A DNA stretch of 5,512 bases from Spirochaetaceae bacterium. GTDB lineage: Bacteria; Spirochaetota; Spirochaetia; Treponematales; Breznakiellaceae. This document shows positions 1 to 5,056 of the stretch, piece by piece. The notes beneath the pieces were generated by a model. That model was not told the origin of the DNA. It ran no database searches and saw only the letters and a program-made list of their open reading frames with translations. Position 1 is the stretch's first letter, and every line of letters starts with the position of its first letter. The stretch spans positions 1 through 5,512 of the forward strand of contig JAIRMP010000021.1 in NCBI GenBank assembly GCA_031258615.1. The letters are read 5' to 3'. Position numbers and translations under genes: made by a program.

Positions 1-1154
1 CCGGTTGTCGTGATGGTAACGGTAGGACTAGCGAACGTCCATCCGCTGGGGCTGACCGATGCCGGATTGTTGATTGGAATGGCGCCGGACGCTGCGACTG
101 CCGTCCACTTGGCGTAAAAAGTCTTGTTTTCCATGCTGCCCGCCGGAATCGAGGCAACCGCATTCCCGGCAAATCCGCTGTTGTCATACCAGCCCGCAAA
201 GTTATAGCCCGCGCGGCTGGGAGCGGCCAGGGTTACGGCGCTTTCTATGGTGTACGTTGCCGGGTTGCCGTCCGCGTTGGTTCCCTCGTTCAGGTTGTAG
301 GTGATACTGTACTGTATCGCCGTCCACTGGGCGTGCATGGTTACGCTGGAGTTCAGGATGTGGGGCCAGGTGTAATCCGCGCCGCCCTCTGCCTCGTTGA
401 ACCAGCCGTAAAAGGTGTAGCCGTCCCGTGTCGGGTCAGCCGGCTTTTGAACCTGTGCCCCGGTAGGCTCGGTTATGGAAGTTACATCCGTGCCGCCGTG
501 GCTGTTAAACGTTATCATACGCTGGTTTGCGTCCAACCACTGCGCGTAGAGGGTTACCTTATCGCCCTCGATGGACGACAGTTCTGGTACGGGCGCCCCG
601 GCTTCGTAGCTTGTGCCGCCGCCGCCAGCCTCGGTGTTCCATCCGACAAAGTTGTAGCCCTCTCGGGAAAAGCCGTCGCTGCTTGCAAGGATCAGGGCTT
701 CGCCGTAGGTGTGGGTGGTTTGACCGGGGGCTGAGCCCGAGGTGCTGTCGTTGATGTCGTATTTAACCGTGTACTGTATCCCCGTAAACCCGGCGCTAAC
801 CGTTACGTCAGCCTCCGGCATCGTGAAGGTGTATGCCGGGCCGGAACCAGTCATAATGCCCGTCCATCCGGTAACGGTGAGGCCCACAAACCTGTAGTGC
901 TCAGCCGGACTTATCACCAGGCTGACGGTTGTACCCTCCACCACATTATTGCTGGGGCTGGCCATGACGGTACCGCCGCCCTCCGGCGTTATCGATGTCG
1001 ATACGGTATAACGGCCGCCGTTGTTCTCCTTTTTCGGCTTCGTGTCCTCGAGCGAGCCAGTCGCTTCCTCGCAGGCCGAAATCATCCCGGCCAGCAAAAC
1101 CGCCGCCGCGATCCATCCTAAAGTCTTTTTGGTAATTCTTGTCTTTGCTTTCAT
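1..1154 (-). CDS. Partial surface lipoprotein with InlB/Listeria-Bacteroides (Flg_new-type) repeats
   Basis: This minus-strand frame stays open from the ATG at 1154 to the window edge, giving 384 codons of a longer protein. Residues 1-27 form a lipoprotein signal peptide: basic KAKTRITKK, a hydrophobic core (WIAAAVLLAGM), then the lipobox ISAC with the acylated Cys at 28. A short charged linker follows. Residues ~48-124 resemble a divergent InlB B-repeat (GGGTVMASP, then YTFTMPEADVTV). Three Listeria-Bacteroides repeats follow at ~127-207, 211-278 and 281-352, each with the GY.F.GW core (GYNFVGW, GYTFYGW, GYNFAGW) and ending in a YAQW, HAQW or YAKW strand. Residues from ~360 begin another, unidentified region. 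Such proteins are anchored in a membrane and are often adhesin-like, but the role here is unknown. No good Shine-Dalgarno is visible: the only GAGG lies 16 bases upstream. The next in-frame ATG (Met24) is inside the signal peptide, so 1154 is the sensible start. Confidence 0.88.
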   Translation of the reverse strand, partial: MKAKTRITKKTLGWIAAAVLLAGMISACEEATGSLEDTKPKKENNGGRYTVSTSITPEGGGTVMASPSNNVVEGTTVSLVISPAEHYRFVGLTVTGWTGIMTGSGPAYTFTMPEADVTVSAGFTGIQYTVKYDINDSTSGSAPGQTTHTYGEALILASSDGFSREGYNFVGWNTEAGGGGTSYEAGAPVPELSSIEGDKVTLYAQWLDANQRMITFNSHGGTDVTSITEPTGAQVQKPADPTRDGYTFYGWFNEAEGGADYTWPHILNSSVTMHAQWTAIQYSITYNLNEGTNADGNPATYTIESAVTLAAPSRAGYNFAGWYDNSGFAGNAVASIPAGSMENKTFYAKWTAVAASGAIPINNPASVSPSGWTFASPTVTITTT

Positions 1155-1181
1155 AAAACAACTCGTATTGCCTCAGATAGT

Positions 1182-1218
1182 GGCGGAGAGCGTACTACGT
1201 CCGCTCTCCGCCCTTTTT
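1182..1218 (+). terminator. Orphan rho-independent-terminator-like hairpin
   Basis: A perfect 11-bp stem (GGCGGAGAGCG at 1182-1192 with CGCTCTCCGCC at 1202-1212) closes a 9-base loop and is followed by CTTTTT, the classic intrinsic terminator form on the plus strand. No plus-strand gene ends here: upstream DNA is the antisense of the lipoprotein. It may therefore block antisense transcription or be left from a deleted gene. On the minus strand the same hairpin would lie in the lipoprotein leader, about 27 bases before the ATG, where no U-run follows it. Confidence 0.65.
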
Positions 1219-1280
1219 AGTCGAGCTTTTAACAATGGAAAAATGCGCAGCATTTCCAGCGCCGGCAAACGCGCTGCACT

Positions 1281-1294
1281 ACCCGCCTGCCTGC
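1281..1294 (+). repeat. 14-base inverted-repeat partner of 2020-2033
   Basis: ACCCGCCTGCCTGC at 1281-1294 occurs as its exact reverse complement at 2020-2033. Beyond it, both copies continue into GGCTGGC (1295-1301 here; reverse complement at 2003-2009), with a 10-base gap in this copy. This indicates two oppositely oriented members of one small dispersed element on either side of the transposase remnant. Confidence 0.6.
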
Positions 1295-1299
1295 GGCTG

Positions 1300-1320
1300 G
1301 CTCAAGCCTTTGGCTTGAGC
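1300..1320. repeat. Perfect hairpin at the left edge of the transposase remnant
   Basis: GCTCAAGCC (1300-1308) and GGCTTGAGC (1312-1320) form a perfect 9-bp stem around a TTT loop, extendable by one G-T wobble. There is no T-run after it, so it is not an obvious terminator. The recognisable transposase reading begins immediately to its right at about 1322, and the frame has a TGA within the hairpin's right arm (1316-1318). The hairpin therefore marks the break point where the rest of the element was lost or replaced. Confidence 0.7.
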
Positions 1321-1321
1321 T

Positions 1322-1604
1322 CCGGAGTTTGCGCGGGCGGTGAGGAGTCATTGGGGAATAGAGAACTCGTTACACTATGTGCTTGATGTAGCGTTTGGGG
1401 AGGATGACAGCCGGTTGCGAACGAGCAATGGCCCTGAAAACATGGCAATTTTGAGGAAGCTGGCCTTAACGGTGGCCCGCGCGGATACACGCGGATACAG
1501 AGAGTAAGAGTAGTATTATCGGGCGGAGAAAACAGATTGCCTGGTCTGACGGATATCTTGAGCGACTTATCTTTCAATCGCAGCTTGCCCCAGAACCGGG
1601 TTAA
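1322..1604 (+). pseudogene. ISAs1-family transposase, C-terminal remnant, frameshifted
   Basis: Reading from 1322 gives PEFARAVRSHWGIENS, then LHYVLDVAFGEDDSRLR and NGPENMAILRKLAL. These match, by family knowledge, the conserved C-terminal block of ISAs1/H-repeat transposases (RSHW.IENSLHWVLDV.F.ED.SR, then .APEN.A.LR+LAL), including the Glu of the DDE catalytic triad region. About 90 residues remain of a protein usually near 370. The frame has a TGA just upstream (1316-1318) and no start, so no product is expected. A 10-base tandem duplication at 1480-1499 throws the frame into an early TAA (1507-1509). Deleting one copy restores ARADTESKSSIIGRRKQIAW and runs on to EPG and a TAA at 1602-1604, just before the terminal inverted repeat. 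The assignment rests on motif recall, not on a search. Confidence 0.85.
1480..1499 (+). repeat. Exact 10-base tandem duplication in the transposase remnant
   Basis: CGCGGATACA occurs twice head to tail. Ten is not a multiple of three, so the duplication shifts the transposase frame. Removing either copy reconnects the two halves of the family-like C-terminus without any other change, which identifies the duplication as a frame-breaking mutation rather than an ancestral sequence. Confidence 0.9.
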
Positions 1605-1636
1605 TTTATATGCACTGGCCCTGGTGGAGTTTGCTA

Positions 1637-1674
1637 GGGGGAGTTGCTGGGAGGGGGCTGATGGTGGGCGGGGG
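1637..1674 (+). other. G-quadruplex-prone run
   Basis: Five G-tracts (5, 3, 5, 3 and 5 long) are separated by loops of 7, 1, 8 and 1 bases: 1637-1641, 1649-1651, 1653-1657, 1666-1668 and 1670-1674. One loop exceeds the strict 7-base limit, so this is a relaxed quadruplex motif on the plus strand. Folding is not shown by sequence alone. Confidence 0.45.
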
Positions 1675-1723
1675 ATGCGAGTCGTCCTTGCGGGAGGCTG
1701 GTAGGTGGGGGTTTGACCCTGGG

Positions 1724-1742
1724 CGCGCCGCCAAGCGGCGCG
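1724..1742. repeat. Perfect 8-bp GC hairpin
   Basis: CGCGCCGC (1724-1731) and GCGGCGCG (1735-1742) pair perfectly around a CAA loop. No T-run follows, so it is not a standard terminator. It belongs to the cluster of palindromes in this gene-free region. Confidence 0.7.
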
Positions 1743-1790
1743 GGCCGCCGAAGGCGATACGAGTAGGCCCCGGTTTGGGGGGGTAGCGCA

Positions 1791-1805
1791 AGCCGCGAAG
1801 CGGCT
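1791..1805. repeat. Perfect 6-bp GC hairpin
   Basis: AGCCGC (1791-1796) and GCGGCT (1800-1805) pair around GAA. Its AAGCGGC-type right arm resembles that of the hairpin at 1724-1742 (both contain AAGCGGC), which suggests two related palindromic units about 65 bases apart. Confidence 0.6.
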
Positions 1806-1814
1806 GGAGCGTAG

Positions 1815-1870
1815 GGGGGCGCGGCGACAACGGTGGCGGTTTGCGAAAACGGTCTGGAAATTGCGCCCCC
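1815..1870. repeat. 8-bp inverted repeat GGGGGCGC/GCGCCCCC
   Basis: GGGGGCGC at 1815-1822 is exactly reverse-complementary to GCGCCCCC at 1863-1870, with a 40-base interval. TTCTTAG follows the right arm, too broken for a confident terminator. The function is unknown; it may be one more arm pair of the palindromic region. Confidence 0.45.
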
Positions 1871-1931
1871 TTCTTAGTGAAGAGTGAGGGGGTGAAGGTT
1901 TTGATATGAGAGCCAAGAATTATCACCAGGC

Positions 1932-2016
1932 AGGCCAGCCTGCACCGAACGTACGCCAGTGGCTGAGGAGGCGTCCTTGTCATTCGCTAAGCGTGAAAGA
2001 AGGCCAGCCTGCGCCG
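1932..2016 (+). repeat. Pair of 16-base direct repeats flanking the dispersed repeat
   Basis: AGGCCAGCCTGCACCG at 1932-1947 recurs as AGGCCAGCCTGCGCCG at 2001-2016 (15/16). The two copies sit directly on both sides of the 51-base dispersed repeat copy at 1949-1999, with one base between on each side. The first copy also overlaps a near-palindrome (GCAGGC at 1930-1935, GCCTGC at 1938-1943). This arrangement looks like a repeat unit inserted into, or duplicated around, a flanking motif. Confidence 0.7.
1949..1999 (+). repeat. Dispersed 51-base repeat, copy A
   Basis: Aligned without gaps to 4941-4991, 39 of 51 bases agree. The ends are best conserved: AC(G/A)TACGCCA at the left and GTCCTTG-NNN-TTCGCTAAGCGTGAAAG at the right (24/27). 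It lies in gene-free DNA and is bordered by 16-base direct repeats. I do not recognise it as a named repeat family. Confidence 0.75.
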
Positions 2017-2017
2017 T

Positions 2018-2127
2018 AGGCAGGCAGGCGGGTTACACGCTTCGGCCTGGAGTTTGCGGCGCGCTACGCGCTTTTCGCGCAAACTCCAAGCCTCTGCTAC
2101 TGGCGTCCGTTTGGCGCCTGCCTGCCT
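2018..2127. repeat. Nested inverted-repeat block upstream of the glycosidase promoter
   Basis: The outer arms AGGCAGGCAGGCG (2018-2030) and CGCCTGCCTGCCT (2115-2127) are exact reverse complements, 13 bp. Inside them, GGCCTGGAGTTTGCG (2044-2058) and CGCAAACTCCAAGCC (2078-2092) form a 15-position stem with one mismatch. Inside that, GCGCG-CTA-CGCGC (2059-2071) forms a small perfect hairpin. The block ends 17 bases before the -35 box of the downstream promoter. It is too large and lacks the T-run for a simple terminator; it could be a palindromic mobile or REP-like element. Confidence 0.7.
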
Positions 2128-2143
2128 GAATTACGCTTTGGGT

Positions 2144-2170
2144 TTGACTTTTGGCAGTGGATCGTATAAC
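2144..2170 (+). promoter_or_regulatory. Sigma-70-type promoter for the glycosidase-tyrS unit
   Basis: TTGACT at 2144-2149 (5/6 to consensus) and TATAAC at 2165-2170 (5/6) are separated by 15 bases, slightly short of the usual 17. Transcription would begin near 2177, leaving a leader of about 35 bases that contains the GAGGAG ribosome binding site (2201-2206). Confidence 0.5.
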
Positions 2171-2211
2171 CTTTTGTATGCTTAAATGTTATTATTGATA
2201 GAGGAGTGTAA

Positions 2212-3651
2212 GTGACAAAGCGTGATTTTCCAAAGATACATTTTTATGACCAGGATTTTGTGGACATATACGATAAAACATGGGCATGGATTCAGGACTG
2301 TTGGGATAAAAACGGCGACGATTCCGCAACAAGGACAAAATTCTTTTCATACCAGGGCAGTCAGGTTGTAACACAGGCCGATGCGATATATTCATCTTTC
2401 TTTCTGGTGTACTCAAACAGGATTTACCAGGCGAACCCTACACTGGATCTGTTTTACGAACGCCAGGAACCCAGCGGCGCTATCCGTGCGGCGTACGACA
2501 TAAGTACCGGAGCGCCGTCCATACTGAATGATAATCCTGAATGTCTCGGTATACCTGTATTTTCTTGGGCGGAATTCAACCTGTACCACAAGGCTGCGAA
2601 CAAAAAGCGCATAAAAGAGATACTGCCCATCCTTGACCGTTACGTAACATGGATAGACGGGATGTTTAAACGGCCAAACGGTCTGTACGAGGTGCCGGCG
2701 GCTGTTACCGGGATGTTCAACGCGCCGAGGGACGGATGCGCATACCCTATCGATTTTAACGCGATGATGGCTATAAACGTGCTGTACCTTTCCGCGCTGG
2801 CCGATGTTCTGAACGACAAGGAATCGAGCTTTAAGTACAAGAAGCAGTATTTTGCGTTGAAAACACGGATCAACAGCCTTATGTGGGACAACGACGATGG
2901 TTTTTACTACGACATAGACAAAAACGAAAAGAAGATCCGTGTAAAGACTATAGCCGCTTATTGGACGCTGCTTGCCGAGATTCCCAACGATTACAAGGCG
3001 GAGCGCATCATAGATAAATTGCAGGACCCGGTATACTTTGGCTCTGTGCACCCGTTCCCGTCCCTTGCCGTGAACGAGAAAGCCTTCTCCGAATCGGGCG
3101 AGGGTTACCGCGGCTCCGTGTTCCCCCATCTTAACTTCATGGTGATCAAGGGGTTGGAGCGGTATCACCGCTGGGAACTGGCGCGGGAGTGTTCCATAAG
3201 ACACCTGTACTTCGTGCTGGACTCGATGAGCCCTGACGGCAACCATCAGAAAGGCAACCTGTGGGAAGCCTACCTTCCCCTAAAAGAGGGACCCGCACTT
3301 CCGCCTGAATACCAGAGCGGGCATCCTGAGGTCTTTCCCCGTCCGCAATTCCTTAGCTATGACGCGCTTTCGACCATCTGCCTGATGGTCGAAAACACGG
3401 TGGGACTCTTGATATCGCTGCCGCGCAAGACGGTAGACTGGATTATCCCGAACCTTGAGATCATGGGAATCGAAAACCTGTCGCTCAAAAAGAACATGAT
3501 AAAGATACTTTCCAACAAATCGGGGCGAGGCTGGGAGATTCACATGGAAAGTGAAAAACTGTACTATTTCACCATCAACATACTCGGCAAGAAGAAAAAA
3601 ACACTGCCCATACCGTCAGGAAAATGTTCAATGCTGATAGATAAACTTTAA
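2212..3651 (+). CDS. Cytoplasmic six-hairpin glycosidase, GH63/MGH1-like
   Basis: The 479-residue product has no signal peptide and probably acts on a glycoside in the cytoplasm; the substrate cannot be read from the sequence. Features of GH63 and mannosylglycerate-hydrolase-like (alpha/alpha)6 enzymes are an N-terminal GAIRAAY segment (89-95), the helix pair around NGLYEVPA (156-163), GMFNAPR (167-173) with YPIDFNAMM (178-186), MWDNDDGFYYD (224-234), VKTIAAYWTLLAEIP (244-258), PFPSLAVN (281-288), RGSVFPHLNFMVIKGLERY (300-318) and GNLWEAY (348-354). Glu352 matches the family's catalytic base in LWE.Y. The usual catalytic-acid segment, as I recall it GMDNSPR, has Phe169 where Asp is expected; Asp181 could be a substitute. 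Residues ~396-479 form a small extra C-terminal beta-rich region. The start is a GTG, chosen because GAGGAG (2201-2206) lies five bases before it. A trehalase-like (GH37) role is the main alternative. Confidence 0.78.
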   Translation: MTKRDFPKIHFYDQDFVDIYDKTWAWIQDCWDKNGDDSATRTKFFSYQGSQVVTQADAIYSSFFLVYSNRIYQANPTLDLFYERQEPSGAIRAAYDISTGAPSILNDNPECLGIPVFSWAEFNLYHKAANKKRIKEILPILDRYVTWIDGMFKRPNGLYEVPAAVTGMFNAPRDGCAYPIDFNAMMAINVLYLSALADVLNDKESSFKYKKQYFALKTRINSLMWDNDDGFYYDIDKNEKKIRVKTIAAYWTLLAEIPNDYKAERIIDKLQDPVYFGSVHPFPSLAVNEKAFSESGEGYRGSVFPHLNFMVIKGLERYHRWELARECSIRHLYFVLDSMSPDGNHQKGNLWEAYLPLKEGPALPPEYQSGHPEVFPRPQFLSYDALSTICLMVENTVGLLISLPRKTVDWIIPNLEIMGIENLSLKKNMIKILSNKSGRGWEIHMESEKLYYFTINILGKKKKTLPIPSGKCSMLIDKL

Positions 3652-3675
3652 TAATCGCGAGAGTACAGGACAATT

Positions 3676-4941
3676 ATGAACAGCGCGCTTTTAGCACTGA
3701 AGGAACGGGGGTTTATTGCCCAATGCAGCGATATTGACGCCCTCTCCGCGTTGATGGACTCTGGCGGCGTAACTTTCTACGTGGGCTGCGACCCTACCGG
3801 CGTCAGCCTGCACATCGGCCACATGGTCCCGTTTTTCGCGTTCAGGCATCTGCTTCAGGCGGGGCACCGCGGCATAGCACTCATAGGTGGCGGCACGGCG
3901 CGTATCGGCGATCCGTCCGGCAAGACGGAGCTGCGCAAAATGCTGAGCTACGAACAGCTTGACAGCAACGCGGCGGCGATCCGCGGCCAGCTTGACCGTT
4001 TCCTGGGCGGCTTTGACGGGGAAACCGCCGTCTGCGCCAACAACAAGGACTGGCTTGCCGGCCTTAACTACATAGACTTTTTGCGCGAGATAGGCCGGCA
4101 CTTTTCGGTAAACCGTATGCTCAGTTTCGAGTCATACCGCCTGCGCATGGAGACCGGCCTGTCGTTCATTGAGTTCAACTACCAGCTTTTGCAGAGTTAC
4201 GATTTCCTGGAACTGTACAGGCGGTACGGCTGCCGTTTGCAGATAGGCGGCGACGACCAGTGGGGCAACATCGTGGCGGGCCTGGAGTTGATACGGCGCG
4301 TGGAAGGCAGGCCGTCCGGCACGGACGAGGCGGCTTTTGGGCTGACCTTTCCGCTGGTAACAACGAGCGACGGCAAGAAGATGGGCAAGACCGAGAAGGG
4401 CGCTATCTTCCTTGACCCCGCGATAACGAGCCCTTACGACTTTTTCCAGTACTGGCGCAACGTGCAGGACGCTGACATAAAGCGCTTTTTGCTGATGTTT
4501 ACGTTCCTGCCTGCCACCGAGTGCGAGGCCCTCTGCGCCGCCGGGAAAAACCCCAACGCCGCCAAGGAACGCCTTGCCTGGGAAGTTACCGCGCTGATAC
4601 ACGGCAGGGACGAGGCGGACAGGGCGCTTGCCGGCGCGAAGGCGGCTTTCGGCGCGGCGGGCGACCATACGGCGATGCCGTCAAAGGTTTTTCCCGCCTC
4701 GCGCTTCGAGGCGGGCGTGAACATCATCGACCTGTTTACCGAAGCGGGGCTTTGCGCGACAAAAAGCGAGGCCCGCCGTCTTGTGCAACAAGGCGGCGCG
4801 TTTGTTTCCCGCTCCGGCGGCGGGCTTCATCCGGTAAGCGATGTCAAAACGACGCTCTACACCGCCGATTTTTCAGGTGGCGAACTTATCCTCCGCGCCG
4901 GCAAAAAACATTTTTGCCGCATCACCCACCAGTGGGTTTAA
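3676..4941 (+). CDS. tyrS: Tyrosyl-tRNA synthetase
   Basis: This enzyme charges tRNA-Tyr with tyrosine using ATP in the cytoplasm. The 421 residues match the usual bacterial TyrRS length (E. coli 424). The class I Rossmann core shows YVGCDPT (35-41) with the tyrosine-binding Tyr35, the HIGH signature at 46-49, GGGTARIGDPSG (71-82), NYQLLQSYDF (168-177) with the tyrosine-contacting Tyr169, Gln173 and Asp176, GGDDQWGN (191-198), and the KMSKS loop as KMGKT (235-239). The C-terminal S4-like RNA-binding domain covers ~345-415 (INIIDLF-like NIIDLF, then KSEARRLVQQGGAFV). AGGA at 3667-3670 lies five bases before the ATG. It starts 24 bases after the glycosidase stop with no terminator between, so the two are probably cotranscribed, although they have no obvious metabolic link. 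G+C is clearly higher than in both neighbours. Confidence 0.97.
   Translation: MNSALLALKERGFIAQCSDIDALSALMDSGGVTFYVGCDPTGVSLHIGHMVPFFAFRHLLQAGHRGIALIGGGTARIGDPSGKTELRKMLSYEQLDSNAAAIRGQLDRFLGGFDGETAVCANNKDWLAGLNYIDFLREIGRHFSVNRMLSFESYRLRMETGLSFIEFNYQLLQSYDFLELYRRYGCRLQIGGDDQWGNIVAGLELIRRVEGRPSGTDEAAFGLTFPLVTTSDGKKMGKTEKGAIFLDPAITSPYDFFQYWRNVQDADIKRFLLMFTFLPATECEALCAAGKNPNAAKERLAWEVTALIHGRDEADRALAGAKAAFGAAGDHTAMPSKVFPASRFEAGVNIIDLFTEAGLCATKSEARRLVQQGGAFVSRSGGGLHPVSDVKTTLYTADFSGGELILRAGKKHFCRITHQWV
4924..4940 (+). terminator. Weak terminator-like hairpin at the tyrS stop
   Basis: ACCCA (4924-4928) and TGGGT (4933-4937) pair around CCAG and are followed by TTTAA, overlapping the stop codon. The stem is short and the T-run has only about three bases, so termination here would be poor. 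No stronger terminator is visible between tyrS and the methyltransferase promoter. Confidence 0.25.
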
Positions 4942-4991
4942 CATACGCCAAACGCGGAAGGGTAGTCCTTGAATTTCGCTAAGCGTGAAAG
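4941..4991 (+). repeat. Dispersed 51-base repeat, copy B
   Basis: This is the second copy of the repeat at 1949-1999, in the same orientation. It begins on the last base of the tyrS stop codon and ends exactly where the sequence turns AT-rich. Its right part (ATTTCGCTAAGCGTGAAAG) can form a small bulged hairpin (TTTC-GC-TAA-GC-GT-GAAA). Unlike copy A it has no flanking AGGCCAGCCTGC repeats. Confidence 0.75.
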
Positions 4992-5027
4992 TTATATGTA
5001 ATGCGCCCTAAATTTTGTCTAATCAAT

Positions 5028-5056
5028 TAGAAAAAAAATCATTGAGCATGTATAAT
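5028..5056 (+). promoter_or_regulatory. Promoter for the methyltransferase gene
   Basis: A perfect -10 box TATAAT (5051-5056) lies 17 bases after TAGAAA (5028-5033, 4/6 to TTGACA), within an A-rich stretch of eight adenines that may act as an UP-like element. A second, weaker pair is TTGAGC (5042-5047) with CATTAT (5065-5070), also at 17 bases. The leader to the ATG would be about 60 bases. Confidence 0.5.

Larger units (their letters stand above)
1155..1321. other. Gene-free stretch between lipoprotein start and transposase remnant
   Basis: No coding frame with family resemblance is visible on either strand. The stretch holds the terminator-like hairpin at 1182-1218, a small imperfect hairpin around GGAAAAATGC/GCATTTCC (1237-1256) and a perfect hairpin at 1300-1320. 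The lipoprotein promoter should lie here on the minus strand, but no pair of boxes is convincing. Confidence 0.55.
1322..1623 (+). mobile_element. Right-end remnant of an ISAs1-family insertion sequence
   Basis: The transposase fragment is followed, 19 bases after its original stop, by ATGCACTGGCCCTG (1610-1623). Read inward from the end this is CAGGGCCAGTGCAT, which fits the CAGGG-type terminal inverted repeats of the ISAs1 family. I find no matching left inverted repeat in the window, and target-site duplications cannot be identified. The element is a dead 3' fragment whose left side is replaced by hairpin-rich DNA. Confidence 0.75.
1624..1948. other. G-skewed, palindrome-rich gene-free DNA
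   Basis: Right of the insertion-sequence end the plus strand becomes extremely G-rich: 34 G against 6 C in 1621-1680. Long overlapping open frames exist on the minus strand, but they are proline-rich, open in two frames at once and read antisense through the insertion-sequence end, so I treat them as by-products of the skew. The stretch holds a G-quadruplex-prone run, two short perfect hairpins and an 8-bp inverted repeat, listed separately. No RNA gene or coding family is recognised. Confidence 0.6.

Noticed and set aside
1424..1437. Second copy of an insertion-sequence terminal repeat (GAGCAATGGCCCTG resembling the ATGCACTGGCCCTG end)
   Set aside because: It lies inside the conserved NGPEN codons of the transposase, so the resemblance is explained by coding sequence.
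1302..1916. Long proline-rich minus-strand open frame (204 codons)
   Set aside because: It reads antisense through the transposase remnant and terminal repeat, overlaps another open frame, and owes its length and proline content to the G-skewed plus strand.
1606..1983. Minus-strand open frame of 125 codons starting in repeat copy A
   Set aside because: It starts inside the dispersed repeat, crosses palindromes and ends in the insertion-sequence terminal repeat. No domain or good ribosome site is visible.
1155..2211. CRISPR array or tRNA in the repeat-rich gene-free kilobase
   Set aside because: Repeats are not regularly spaced with unique spacers, and no cloverleaf or TTCRA-type T-loop pattern was found.
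2413..3246. 277-codon minus-strand frame opposite the glycosidase
   Set aside because: It is a shadow of a strongly supported plus-strand gene with no independent start signal or motif.
3691..4727. Several minus-strand frames opposite tyrS
   Set aside because: They are shadows of the high-GC tyrS coding sequence and have no recognisable family features.
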